Part shown: piece after piece, positions 51,939 to 60,765 of the stretch
Layout: each line of letters opens with the position of its first letter
How positions within the stretch are numbered: position 1 is the first letter of the stretch
DNA from: Anaerolineaceae bacterium
Lineage (GTDB): Bacteria > Chloroflexota > Anaerolineae > Aggregatilineales > Phototrophicaceae
Direction: 5' to 3'
Assembly: GCA_002702065.1 (NCBI GenBank)
Contig: NZXX01000012.1
Location: 186,001-250,000 of the forward strand
DNA: 64,000 nt
Notes under the pieces: model-generated
The model's database searches: none
The model's input: the letters and a program-made list of their open reading frames with translations, nothing else
Told to the model about the DNA's origin: nothing
Program-made: the position numbers and the translations under genes

Positions 51939-52919
51939 CTAGACTACCGCCGCTGCGTGCTGGGCGATAACGTCGTTCATGGCTTGCAGGTCGCTTTCAT
52001 CCAGCGCGACCGAACCGGCACGGGCATTTTCCAGCGCCTGTTTGGTGTTGCGTGCACCGACCAGTACATGCGTGATGCCTGGCTGGGCGGCGGTCCAGGC
52101 GATGACCAGCTGCGCCATTGTCAGATCGTGCTTGTCCGCCACCGGCTGGAATGCTGCCAGCATGGCCGCGACGCGCTGGCGATTTTCGACGGTGAAGCGC
52201 GGGTTGTCGATGCGGTGGTCATCCCCCTCGAAGCTGCGTTCCGGCCCGATCTTGCCCGTCAGCAGGCCAAGCGCCAGCGGAGAATAGGCCATCACAGCGA
52301 TGTTGTGGGCTTGCGTGTATGGCAGCACGTCCGCTTCAAGGTCGCGGTCAATCATGCTGTACTGTTCCTGCGCCACATCCAGCTTGCCGACCTGCTCGTA
52401 GGCTTCCAGCTGTTCGACGTTGATGTTGCTGACGCCAATCGCGCGGATTTTGCCTGCTTCCTTCAGCTTCATCAGCGCGGTCATGGTTTCTTCGATCGGG
52501 GTGGTGGGGTCCTGCCAGTGCGTGAAGTACACGTCCAGATAATCCGTGTTCAGGCGTTTGAGGCTCTGTTCCACTTCATAGCGCACCGATTCTTCACCCA
52601 GATAGCGATGAACGGGTTTACCGTCCTGATCAAAAAAGTGGTTGCCGTTTTGCGTGTGCCAGACCAGCCCGCACTTGCTCGACAGGATGACCTGATCGCG
52701 CCGTCCCTTAATCGCTTTACCGACAATTTCCTCGCTGCGGCCCATCCCGTAGGCAGGTGCCGTATCGACCAGGGTGATTCCGGCATCCAGCGAGGCCTGA
52801 ATCGCCGCAATTGAATCGGCTTCGTCGGTGCCGCCCCAGCTCCAGCCGCCGATGGCCCAGGCACCCAGCCCGACAACCGTCGCGCTGACACCGGATTCGC
52901 CGATGAGTCGTGTCTTCAT
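51939..52919 (-). CDS. Aldo/keto reductase
   Basis: A 326-residue NADP(H)-dependent TIM-barrel reductase. The catalytic tetrad is visible: D and Y in TLVDTAPAYGMGRSEE, K in ILSSKCG and H in DVYFTHWQD. The C-terminal ITHVLVGARNTKQALENA segment binds the cofactor phosphate. It is of the YajO/IolS-like class that acts on sugars and aldehydes. The ATG at 52919 has a perfect AGGAGG upstream. It is the first enzyme gene after the regulator, with a 10-base gap, and may reduce or oxidise the imported sugar or an aldehyde released by the aldolase. Confidence 0.9.
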   Translation of the reverse strand: MKTRLIGESGVSATVVGLGAWAIGGWSWGGTDEADSIAAIQASLDAGITLVDTAPAYGMGRSEEIVGKAIKGRRDQVILSSKCGLVWHTQNGNHFFDQDGKPVHRYLGEESVRYEVEQSLKRLNTDYLDVYFTHWQDPTTPIEETMTALMKLKEAGKIRAIGVSNINVEQLEAYEQVGKLDVAQEQYSMIDRDLEADVLPYTQAHNIAVMAYSPLALGLLTGKIGPERSFEGDDHRIDNPRFTVENRQRVAAMLAAFQPVADKHDLTMAQLVIAWTAAQPGITHVLVGARNTKQALENARAGSVALDESDLQAMNDVIAQHAAAVV

Positions 52920-52929
52920 GATGCCTCCT

Positions 52930-53907
52930 TTATGCTCCGGCCAGTTCAAGGACGCCGGAAGCGGTTGATTCGTCCGTAATCAGTATTTTGAGGTGCTCGC
53001 CCTGCAAGGCGCCGTGAATGGGCAGCACTTTTTCCGGGGTGGCCGCCACGCCGATCACCAGCGGGATATTTTTCAGGTCGTCCAGCGCCAGACCAACTAC
53101 CCGGCGGTTGAAGTCCGGCATACAGAGCTGCCCCTGACGGTTGTACAGATAGGCGAAGATTTCGCCACAGGCGTCTTCCGCCTCGATCATCTGGTTCCAG
53201 TCGGCTTCGCTCATCGCCATCGAGGTCATCAGGTCAAAATAGCTGGATGCCCCCGGAATGACCGAGCCAATGCCGATAAGGGCGATCTGGGCATTGCGGG
53301 CAAGATCGAGAATTTCGCTGATCTGCCGCATCCCCAGCAGCAGGTCGCGGTCTTCGGCTTTATCGACAAACACCGGAGCGTGAATCTGGTAGGCTTCGCC
53401 GCCGAGCCGTTCCGCCAGTTGGGCCGCCAGATAATTGACGTCGGTGTAATGCCTGCCCTGACGCGCCCCGGTGGCTGGCACCACCCGCACGTTGTATTTG
53501 CGGCGCGGCTCGATGGACTGGACGATGGCGTTCATGGTTTTGCCACCGCTGATGCAGATGGTGTCGCCATCGCGCAGGTGTTGCAGCAGGTAGTCCGCTG
53601 CGGCACGCCCGACCGTTTGCAGCACGGCGTCCGGTTCGTCGGCCAGCTGCGGGATGATGACTGCTTCGGGCAGATTGTAGGTTTCCTGAAGCTGTTGTTC
53701 CTGTTCAAACAGGTGCTGGAAAGGTGTGCGGATCGTAATCTCGACCAGCCCCTGTTCACGCGCCTGTTTCAGCAGCCGGTTGACTTTGGCGGTCGACAGG
53801 CCAAGTGCTTTGGCAATGTCGGATTGATTTTGCCCTTCGATGTAATACAGGGTCAGCACCCGGCTGATGAGGCGGTTCTGTTCATAATCTCCATGATTCA
53901 GGAACAC
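52930..53907 (-). CDS. SorC/DeoR-type sugar-binding transcriptional regulator
   Basis: A 325-residue regulator of the SorC family. Residues 10-60 hold the helix-turn-helix (LYYIEGQNQSDIAKALGLSTAKVNRLLKQA). The rest is the sugar-phosphate-binding domain, with DTICISGGKTMNAIV, VRVVPATGARQG and IALIGIGSV, related to sugar isomerases. The start is a GTG at 53907 with GGAGG seven bases upstream. It heads the leftward cluster of transport and catabolic genes and most likely represses it until a phosphorylated intermediate binds. A TTGAAAT-TT-ATTTCAA dyad lies 91 bases upstream. Confidence 0.9.
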   Translation of the reverse strand: MFLNHGDYEQNRLISRVLTLYYIEGQNQSDIAKALGLSTAKVNRLLKQAREQGLVEITIRTPFQHLFEQEQQLQETYNLPEAVIIPQLADEPDAVLQTVGRAAADYLLQHLRDGDTICISGGKTMNAIVQSIEPRRKYNVRVVPATGARQGRHYTDVNYLAAQLAERLGGEAYQIHAPVFVDKAEDRDLLLGMRQISEILDLARNAQIALIGIGSVIPGASSYFDLMTSMAMSEADWNQMIEAEDACGEIFAYLYNRQGQLCMPDFNRRVVGLALDDLKNIPLVIGVAATPEKVLPIHGALQGEHLKILITDESTASGVLELAGA

Positions 53908-53988
53908 GGCACGCCTCCGGTAGGTGGGGTGAGGGGCGATGATATGCGATTGTCGCGGCGCAAGAACAAAATCATTGACTGACAGCTA

Positions 53989-54022
53989 TTTCACTATTTG
54001 AAATTTATTTCAAGTGATGAAA
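53989..54022. promoter_or_regulatory. Candidate SorC-family operator
   Basis: TTGAAAT (53998-54004) and ATTTCAA (54007-54013) form a perfect dyad; TTTCA at 53989 and TGAAA at 54018 extend it symmetrically. It resembles the TTGAA-N-TTCAA site of B. subtilis DeoR, a member of the same family, and lies in an AT-rich gap between divergent genes. Confidence 0.6.
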
Positions 54023-54092
54023 ATAATAACAAAAACATATGTGTTGTCAAATTTTGCGTAAGAGTCCGGCGTGCCAGCCTGTCAAAACGTGC

Positions 54093-54761
54093 ATGATCCG
54101 TACCCTCACTGGCATAGGCCGCACCCGTTGGCTAACTCATTTTGCGCTGCTGTTGATCACCCTGGGCGCGGTGTATCTGACGCGGCGTTTTTACGCCCCC
54201 AATGCCGCCCTCAGCTATATCCTGACGATTGCGACGGGGTATCTATCACTGGCGCTGCTAATCATCACGCTGCTGGTCGGCCCGTTGAAACTGATGTGGC
54301 AGCGGCGCAACCCGGTCAACGTTGACCTGCGACGGGATGTCGGCATCTGGACGGCCATCAACGGGCTGATCCATGTGGTTTTTGGCTTGCAGGTGCGGGA
54401 GCGTTTGGGGGTGATCGGCTATTTTCTGCGGGAAACGGCTAACGGCTACGTGCTCCTGACCAACCGCTTCGGCATTGCCAACTGGGTCGGCCTGGCGGCG
54501 ACCGTCACCCTGATTGCGCTGCTGGCGACCTCGAATGACTGGTCACTGCGGAAACTGCGGGGGCCGCGCTGGAAGGCGGTACAGCGCTGGAATTATGCGT
54601 TGGCGGGGCTGGCCCTGCTGCATACGTTCCTGTATCAGATGGTCAGCGGGCGCGAACACTATCTGATTACGGCAACGCTGGCCTTCACGCTGGTGCTGCT
54701 GGCCGGGCAGTTTGTGGGCATTCAACTCTACCGGGCAGGTCGCCGCAGGCGAAAGCAATGA
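54093..54761 (+). CDS. Ferric-reductase-like transmembrane protein (MsrQ-like)
   Basis: A 222-residue protein with six membrane helices and the ferric-reductase-like haem-binding pattern: a histidine in NGLIHVVFGLQ (third helix) and another in ALLHTFLYQM (fifth helix). MsrQ-type proteins pass electrons from the quinone pool to a periplasmic partner; no msrP is adjacent. I start at the ATG at 54093 (MIRTLTGIGRTRWL), which leads straight to the first helix; an ATG at 54039 has no better site. It is divergent from the SorC regulator gene and shares its AT-rich control region. Confidence 0.7.
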   Translation: MIRTLTGIGRTRWLTHFALLLITLGAVYLTRRFYAPNAALSYILTIATGYLSLALLIITLLVGPLKLMWQRRNPVNVDLRRDVGIWTAINGLIHVVFGLQVRERLGVIGYFLRETANGYVLLTNRFGIANWVGLAATVTLIALLATSNDWSLRKLRGPRWKAVQRWNYALAGLALLHTFLYQMVSGREHYLITATLAFTLVLLAGQFVGIQLYRAGRRRRKQ

Positions 54762-54790
54762 CAATTGTATAAGGTATCAAGTTATGTGGT

Positions 54791-56203
54791 TCACGGATGA
54801 TTTGGGCCCACAATCAGCACTGTATTGCCGTCTGCCATAATGCCTGCCGATACATCGAGGAAACGTAGATTCGGATAGGATCGCCCATCCCGAATGCGAT
54901 AGAGCATCCAGTTATTTCTATCATAAACGCTCACGTACGCGCTATCCGGGCTGAAACCGTGAACGCCGCCATTAATTGCAAACAGCTTGTGCTGATCACT
55001 TAGACGATAAACGCCATCATCATTAAATGCCACATACTCATTATTCGGGCTAAACGTTGCTGAAGATCCTTTGTTAAATAGTTTCTTTCCATTAACGATA
55101 TGGATGATTGCATCTGATACAGCGAGGTAGGCACCATCTCCGCTGAAATGGCTAGAACTATCTATGTAGGCCGTGAGATCGAGCAGTTTTCGCATGTCAC
55201 TCAGGCGATAGATACCATCGCTCCCAATTGCGACATGCAGACTATCTGGGCTAAATACGACATTACTTGACTCGGAAAGTTTTCGCCCATCCCGAATGCG
55301 ATAGAGGCCATTTGAACTAACTGCCATGTATTGGTTATCAGGGCTGTATACGGATCGAGCAAAAGCAGTGGCAAATTGAGGCAGGTCATACAGTCGCTGT
55401 CCGTCGCTCAGGCGATAGACTCCATCACCGGGCAGGACTGCATACTGCATGTCTGGCGTAAACGAAATATCCCCCACGATGTCAAACATCTCGCCATCAC
55501 TTAAGCGGATGATTCCCAGTCTGGTTAATGCATATGATCCATCCGGGCTGAAACGTGCGAAATAATCCCCTGTCTGAAACAGTAGTTTGCCATCACTGAG
55601 TTGAAATATTCCGTCTATAGTTGATGCTGCTGAACTGTCTGCATTAAATTCTACTTCGAGGCTTTTTGAGTCAGTGATTTCCTGGGCGCTGGTATCAACA
55701 ATTTTCTGTTGATCGATGAGGCGATAGACACCATCACCCGTTACCGCGACGTATTCACCGTTGTCGCTAAACTGAACATCGCCAAGGATGGCCCATGTGC
55801 GATGCTCAAGACTGTCGTCTACATAATGGTTGATGGCGATATTTTCATAATTAGTGGGGATAATTCGTTTCAGGGCGGGAAGGCAGTAAATACCATCTCC
55901 AAGCTGCACGACATACCGTCCATCAGGGCTGAACACGGCATTATCGAATGGCGCGATCAATGCTCCATCACCGAGACGGTAGATGCCGTCTTCATGGGCA
56001 TAGAGATAAACTTTGTCCGGACTTACTGTTAACCACTTACCGTTTGTCTGAATGTCTCGATAATGACCAGCTTCATAGGCCATGATCAAATCATCAGTCG
56101 TAAGCGAGGTGGTGTGCCTCTCTGGGTGTATGTGGGAAGGGTATTCTGTGCCTGACAAAGCGATCAGAATCCAAATCACTAGTCCTGCCGTGAGGCGAAC
56201 CAT
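54791..56203 (-). CDS. Secreted repeat protein with about eleven YRLSDG/FSPD units
   Basis: A 470-residue protein with a signal peptide (MVRLTAGLVIWILIALSGTEY). The rest is a tandem repeat of about 35-40 residues: FSPDGxYxAxxxDGxYRLSDGxxL, seen about eleven times (for instance VFSPDGRYVVQLGDGIY, ISFTPDMQYAVLPGDGVYRLSDG, VFSPDSLHVAIGSDGIYRLSD). The FSPD part recalls WD40 / TolB-like propeller blades, but the DGxYRLSDG part is unlike families I know. A closed propeller or solenoid is likely. Base composition is more AT-rich than the neighbours and the codons differ, which suggests transfer. It lies five bases after the VanW gene. No function can be given. Confidence 0.65.
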   Translation of the reverse strand: MVRLTAGLVIWILIALSGTEYPSHIHPERHTTSLTTDDLIMAYEAGHYRDIQTNGKWLTVSPDKVYLYAHEDGIYRLGDGALIAPFDNAVFSPDGRYVVQLGDGIYCLPALKRIIPTNYENIAINHYVDDSLEHRTWAILGDVQFSDNGEYVAVTGDGVYRLIDQQKIVDTSAQEITDSKSLEVEFNADSSAASTIDGIFQLSDGKLLFQTGDYFARFSPDGSYALTRLGIIRLSDGEMFDIVGDISFTPDMQYAVLPGDGVYRLSDGQRLYDLPQFATAFARSVYSPDNQYMAVSSNGLYRIRDGRKLSESSNVVFSPDSLHVAIGSDGIYRLSDMRKLLDLTAYIDSSSHFSGDGAYLAVSDAIIHIVNGKKLFNKGSSATFSPNNEYVAFNDDGVYRLSDQHKLFAINGGVHGFSPDSAYVSVYDRNNWMLYRIRDGRSYPNLRFLDVSAGIMADGNTVLIVGPNHP

Positions 56204-56208
56204 AATCT

Positions 56209-58089
56209 CTAACTGGGTGTGCCCAGACGCGGGTCGCCGGGGGCTACCTCGACCACCGCACCCCAGGGTTGGTACTGTGTGCGGAAGCGGGTGCTGTCTG
56301 TTTCGTCCCCATTGGGGTTGAGGATCACGCGTTCGACCTCGACATAGGCCCCTTCAGCGGGCCAGTCCAGCCAGCGCTCCTGCCCAATGCTCAGATTGGG
56401 GTTGGATTGATACAGGGTTTCTCTGGGCGCGGTGACATTCTGCACGCTCGGCCCGCGCTTGACCACCTGCCGCCCCGGGTTGGTGCTGTAAAAGCGGAAC
56501 TCGACCGCATCTTCGCCGGGGAAGATCGACGTTTCGATGAGCAGATGATAGGGTGTGTCGTTGACAAAGCGCAGGTCAAGGCTGCGTTCATTCAGCGCCG
56601 GGTCACCCTGATAGATAGCGGCATCCATGCCCACGCCTTCGCCGCGCTCATAATAGCCGACGCGATAGCCATGCGCCCAGCGCTCCGTAATCGGATAACC
56701 AGCATAGAAGGCCGCCTGAAACGCGGTCGTGCTCACCTGACAGACACCGCCGCCGACACCGCGCACCGTCCGCCCACCCACGATGACAAAGCCCTCGACA
56801 AAGCCCTGTTCCGGGTTGATGTCGCCGAGGATGTCGTTATACGAAAATTCCTCGCCGGGCGCGATGATGATGCCGTCAAAGCGCTGCGCTGATTCGATGA
56901 TGTTCTGGATGCGGTTGGCGGTTGAGCCGGTGTAGTAGGTCGTACCGCGTGAGATCAGTTCCGTAATGCCGAGTTCCGCCGCGGTGATGCCGTCATGATA
57001 ATCGGGCAGTACGTAATTGAAGGCGACCGGAACCTGACGGGCGTTGGGGTCCGGGTTGAAGATAGCGGCTTCGAGGCGCTTGAGCGTTTCGTCGACGTTC
57101 AGTTCGCGCCCGTTGATCGCCGCCTGAAACAGTTCGAGCTGGCGTGTATCGTCGTTGAAATGGAAGCGACCATTCTGCGATTCGGCGGACAGGTTCGGCG
57201 CGAGGTTTTCCAGAAAGGTGCGGAAGACCTCGACGTTCACGTCAATCTGGTAGCTCACGGTGCCATCACCGTTGAATACGGCGGATTTGGTCAGCAGTTC
57301 GCCGATCTGGTGCGGCATGGCGGACCAGGGCCCCAGCGCCTGACCATCGGGACCACTGGCGATGATGGTCACAGGGCTGCTGATGGCGGCCTGAGCACGG
57401 GCGGCGGCGGCTTCGACGGCTTCGGTCGTCACCAGCGGCACATCGGTCTTGATCGTCAGCGGAATTTCCCCGCCAGTATCCAGCCGCAGAATCGCATTAT
57501 TCAGCTCATTGATCGTCGTCTGCAAATCGACGGTCTGGCCGATGGTCGCCGGGGTTGTCTCGACAAAGATGCCGTTAATCGTGAGGGCGGCGTTCTGGGC
57601 CGGGCGGTTGATCTGGTTGGCGATGGCCGTTAGCTGCTCAACCGCGACGTTCTGGTCATAGCTGACCACCGGCGCGATATTGCGGCCATTCAGCCAGATG
57701 CTGATTTGTTCCGCCATGTTGGTCAGGGGGCTGCCGCTGCGCCCGGCGGAAAGTGCCCGGTCGGCGGTGGCGCCAGCATCCAGCGTAACGCCCAGGTCTT
57801 TGGCGAAAAACTGCCAGAAGTCATCGTCATGGCGGAAAGTAAAGACCGCCTCGTCATCGTAGACGAAGCTGTCTTGCAGCGCTGTGATCGCCTGTTCGCG
57901 GTTCAGGCCGCCCAACGCCATGCCATTGACGCGCACGCCCGGCATCACCGTGCTGCCATAAGCCATCTGCACCCCGGCAGCAAAAGCCGCCAGCAGACCG
58001 ACCAGCATCACAATGCCCAGAATGAGCAGGATGGGGACGCGGATCAGCCAGGGGTTATGTTGTTCTCGCGGAATAGAATACTCTGCCAT
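56209..58089 (-). CDS. VanW-family protein with peptidoglycan-binding-like domains
   Basis: A 626-residue membrane-anchored protein. One membrane helix (about residues 18-40) is followed by two YoaR/PG_binding_4-like domains (about 60-350) and the VanW domain (about 420-540), with FSYNDILGDI and the signature GGGVCQVSTTAFQAAF. A G5-like or beta tail ends the protein. VanW proteins are found with vancomycin resistance and cell-wall remodelling, but the activity is unknown; the conserved cysteine is in GVCQVS. It is divergent from the small STAS-like gene and leads into the repeat-protein gene. Confidence 0.85.
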   Translation of the reverse strand: MAEYSIPREQHNPWLIRVPILLILGIVMLVGLLAAFAAGVQMAYGSTVMPGVRVNGMALGGLNREQAITALQDSFVYDDEAVFTFRHDDDFWQFFAKDLGVTLDAGATADRALSAGRSGSPLTNMAEQISIWLNGRNIAPVVSYDQNVAVEQLTAIANQINRPAQNAALTINGIFVETTPATIGQTVDLQTTINELNNAILRLDTGGEIPLTIKTDVPLVTTEAVEAAAARAQAAISSPVTIIASGPDGQALGPWSAMPHQIGELLTKSAVFNGDGTVSYQIDVNVEVFRTFLENLAPNLSAESQNGRFHFNDDTRQLELFQAAINGRELNVDETLKRLEAAIFNPDPNARQVPVAFNYVLPDYHDGITAAELGITELISRGTTYYTGSTANRIQNIIESAQRFDGIIIAPGEEFSYNDILGDINPEQGFVEGFVIVGGRTVRGVGGGVCQVSTTAFQAAFYAGYPITERWAHGYRVGYYERGEGVGMDAAIYQGDPALNERSLDLRFVNDTPYHLLIETSIFPGEDAVEFRFYSTNPGRQVVKRGPSVQNVTAPRETLYQSNPNLSIGQERWLDWPAEGAYVEVERVILNPNGDETDSTRFRTQYQPWGAVVEVAPGDPRLGTPS

Positions 58090-58236
58090 GCTTTATCACC
58101 AGCGCATCACGGCCAACATTACAATAGAAGGGTCTATCGCATTATAATCGGCGATGCCGCAGACACAAAGGCGTGATACGATAACCACGCTGTTTTTATA
58201 TGTTCTTTTAATGTGCAGACGAAATGAAAATGTCGT

Positions 58237-58626
58237 ATGGCTGTTGAATTTGATTGGGACAACGAAGCCCAAACCATCCTGCGTTTTACGGCTGTTACCC
58301 CCTGGAACTGGAATGACTTTCACAAGACCATGCGCCGGGCGACCTTCTGGCTGGATTCGGTCAATCACCCGGTTGAGATGATGCTCGATTTCCGGCAGAC
58401 GACGAAGCTGCCCGCCGGGGCGCTGGGGCACATTCGCAGCCTCGGCACCGCCATTCACCCCAACAGCAGCAACCGGCTCGTCATCATCGGGCTGGATGAA
58501 TCGGTCGCCCGGTCGCTGGGCGGCGATGACCGGACGTATCAGGATGCCATCCGGCTGATTCGCTTTGTCGATACCGACGATGAAGCACGGGCAATAATCG
58601 CCGCATGGCAGGCGGAGGAAGCCTGA
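58237..58626 (+). CDS. Hypothetical protein, possibly STAS-like
   Basis: A 129-residue soluble protein with alternating strands and helices: MAVEFDWDNEAQTILRFTAV, VEMMLDFRQTTKLPAG, NRLVIIGLDESVARSL and RFVDTDDEARAIIAAW. The order recalls SpoIIAA/STAS-like proteins, and the ending is typical of such short domains, but there is no phosphorylatable DxS motif that I can see. It precedes the flippase gene by 32 bases on the same strand and may be its co-transcribed partner. Confidence 0.55.
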   Translation: MAVEFDWDNEAQTILRFTAVTPWNWNDFHKTMRRATFWLDSVNHPVEMMLDFRQTTKLPAGALGHIRSLGTAIHPNSSNRLVIIGLDESVARSLGGDDRTYQDAIRLIRFVDTDDEARAIIAAWQAEEA

Positions 58627-58658
58627 TGCGCCAATCCGTGCCAGGGATGGTCGCCTAG

Positions 58659-60161
58659 ATGTCCGCTATTTCGGCGCAGGATGCCCGCCGGGCTGCCCGT
58701 AACGCCGGGGCGATTGCTGCTGCCAGCATTCTGAGCAAGGGTGCGCTGTTTGTCTGGCAGTTGATTCTGGCACGGGCGCTCGGTGAAGCCACGTATGGCA
58801 TTTATGGCACCATCGGCGCGTTTATCGCGGTGGGCACGGCCATCGTCAATTTTGGCATGGGGCCAATTGTCATCCGTGATGTGGCGCGCACCCCGCAGCT
58901 TGCCGGCAAGTACCTGACGGCCACACTCGTGATGCAGAGTGCGCTGGCGGTGCTGGCCTATGGCGTGGTCAATGCGGCGGCGTGGGCTGGTGGTTACGAG
59001 GCGGTGATCCGGTCGCTGCTGCTGCTGGCGGCGGTCAGCCTGCTGGTGGATATTCTCGGTAACATGACCAACGATCTGCTGCTGGCACAGGAAAAAATGC
59101 TGGCATCGTCGGTCGTTTCGGTGGGGCACATCGCGCTGCTGATTCTGCTGGCGGGGCTGGCGCTGCTGGCCGGGCAGGGCATCGTCGGTGTGTATGTAGC
59201 GACGCTGGCCGCCGGGGTGGTGCGAGCTGGGGCGCTGTGGCTGCTGGTGCTGCGCGGTGGGGTACGTCCGGCATGGCCGTTTGATCGTGCGATTGCCGGG
59301 CCACTGGTGCGCAATGGCGCGCCGCTGGCGATCTCCGCGTTTCTGTCGCTGGCCTATCAGCATGCCGACAAGCTGATGACGACCCGCCTGATTGGTCCAA
59401 CGCAGACCGGCTACCTGACCGCGGCGTTTGTCATCATTTTTGGTGTGATTGAACTGCTGAATACCACGATCCTGATCGCCACCTATCCGATGATGTCGCG
59501 TTATCACGGTGAAGGACAGGGCGAGACATTTGGCTTCATCGTCGAGAAGCTGGCCTTTTTTACGCTGCTCATCAGCCTGCCGCTGGCGCTGACCCTCTCC
59601 ATTTTCGCAAACGAAATAACCCTCCTGTTTGGCGCGGATTTTCGCCCGGCGGCGGACGCGCTGCGCATTTTGATCTGGTACGCGGCGGTGGCGATGATCG
59701 TCAATATTTTCGCGCAGGGCATGGTTGTCCAGAACAGGCAGCGATCACTGCTGGCGCTGCGGACGGGTGGACTGGTGCTCAATATCACGCTCAATGCGCT
59801 GTTGATTCTGCCGCTGCAAATCCGTGGCGCGGCGCTGGCTTCGCTGGCGGCTGAAGTGCTGGTGCTGGTGCTGCTGGCGCGGCGGTTTCAGGTCGCCGGG
59901 TGGGATTGGGGGCGTCTGCTGCCCCGGTTGGTGCGGCTGCTGGTGGTCGGTGTCGGCGTGGCGCTGGCGATGCTGCTGCTGGGGGCGCTGCATCCGCTGC
60001 TGGGGATTGTCGGCGGGCCGCTGCTCTATGCGGTGGGCGTGTTGGCCGGGCAGGTACTGGCGGCGGATGACTGGGACTTGCTGTACCGGCTGGTGGCCGC
60101 GATGCCCGGTGGCGCACTGATCCGGCGTTACTGGCGGCGCGACGTGACGGTGAACTGGTAA
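58659..60161 (+). CDS. Flippase of the polysaccharide/lipid II exporter superfamily (Wzx-like)
   Basis: A 500-residue membrane protein with about 14 helices. The N terminus has LSKGALFVWQLILARALGEATYGIYGTIGAFIAVGTAIVNFGMG, the conserved start of Wzx / MOP flippases (PF01943/PF13440), and the middle YQHADKLMTTRLIGPTQTGYLTAAF and NLFQ-like helices fit too. It would flip a lipid-linked glycan across the membrane. In this window GT2, GT-C and YfhO genes could supply such a lipid, though they are not adjacent. An AGGGATGG lies upstream of the ATG. Confidence 0.85.
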   Translation: MSAISAQDARRAARNAGAIAAASILSKGALFVWQLILARALGEATYGIYGTIGAFIAVGTAIVNFGMGPIVIRDVARTPQLAGKYLTATLVMQSALAVLAYGVVNAAAWAGGYEAVIRSLLLLAAVSLLVDILGNMTNDLLLAQEKMLASSVVSVGHIALLILLAGLALLAGQGIVGVYVATLAAGVVRAGALWLLVLRGGVRPAWPFDRAIAGPLVRNGAPLAISAFLSLAYQHADKLMTTRLIGPTQTGYLTAAFVIIFGVIELLNTTILIATYPMMSRYHGEGQGETFGFIVEKLAFFTLLISLPLALTLSIFANEITLLFGADFRPAADALRILIWYAAVAMIVNIFAQGMVVQNRQRSLLALRTGGLVLNITLNALLILPLQIRGAALASLAAEVLVLVLLARRFQVAGWDWGRLLPRLVRLLVVGVGVALAMLLLGALHPLLGIVGGPLLYAVGVLAGQVLAADDWDLLYRLVAAMPGGALIRRYWRRDVTVNW

Positions 60162-60166
60162 ACCTG

Positions 60167-60175
60167 TGCTACAAT
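60167..60175 (+). promoter_or_regulatory. Extended -10 promoter element before the Uma2 gene
   Basis: TGC plus TACAAT (hexamer 60170-60175), 27 bases before the ATG at 60202. It is the same string as at 2875-2883. Confidence 0.5.
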
Positions 60176-60201
60176 CTTCAGCAACCGGACAGGAGATTAT
60201 C

Positions 60202-60765
60202 ATGGCCGATTTACAGGCACAACTGCTGACAGGGGGCGATCTGCTTGAAATCACAGCGCAAAACCCCGACAGGCACTATGAGCTTGTTGCAGGAGAGGTG
60301 ATTGAGTTGAGTCCGCCCGGTATCGAACACGCTCAGGTCGAAAATCTCACGGCCTATTTGCTGACAGCGTTTAACAAGCAGGCGCGGCTGGGGCGTGTGT
60401 TGACTGGTGAAGCGGGATTTTATACCCGGTCTGATGAGACGACCGTGCGTGCAGCAGACGTCGCTTTCATCTCGTACCAACGGCTTCCGGCTGAACAGAC
60501 TAATCCCGGTTATGGCCGGGTTGCGCCGGAGCTGGTCGTCGAGGTTGTTTCGCCGCATGACCGGGCTGACAAGATCGAGGAAAAGGTCCAGGAGTGGCTG
60601 GATTTTGGCGTCCTGCTTGTCTGGGTGATCTACCCGCAGACCCGGCGTATCCATGTTTTTCAATCGGGTCAACCGGTGTTGATTCTGCGTGCCGGTGAGA
60701 CAATTTCCGCTGATCCTGCCTTGCCGGGATTTTGCGCCCCTGTTATTGAGTTTTTCTCCGGCTGA
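60202..60765 (+). CDS. Uma2-family (DUF820) restriction-endonuclease-like protein
   Basis: A 187-residue protein of the Uma2 / DUF820 family with the PD-(D/E)xK nuclease fold. The core is visible: ELVAGEVIELSPPG, then ADVAFIS (the D of the motif) and PELVVEVVSPHDRADKIEEKVQEWLDFGV (E-x-V, with K later). Such proteins are very common in Chloroflexota and cyanobacteria, often in many copies; their substrates are unknown. The ATG at 60202 has AGGAGA upstream. The next gene starts right at its stop codon, so they are co-translated. Confidence 0.88.
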   Translation: MADLQAQLLTGGDLLEITAQNPDRHYELVAGEVIELSPPGIEHAQVENLTAYLLTAFNKQARLGRVLTGEAGFYTRSDETTVRAADVAFISYQRLPAEQTNPGYGRVAPELVVEVVSPHDRADKIEEKVQEWLDFGVLLVWVIYPQTRRIHVFQSGQPVLILRAGETISADPALPGFCAPVIEFFSG

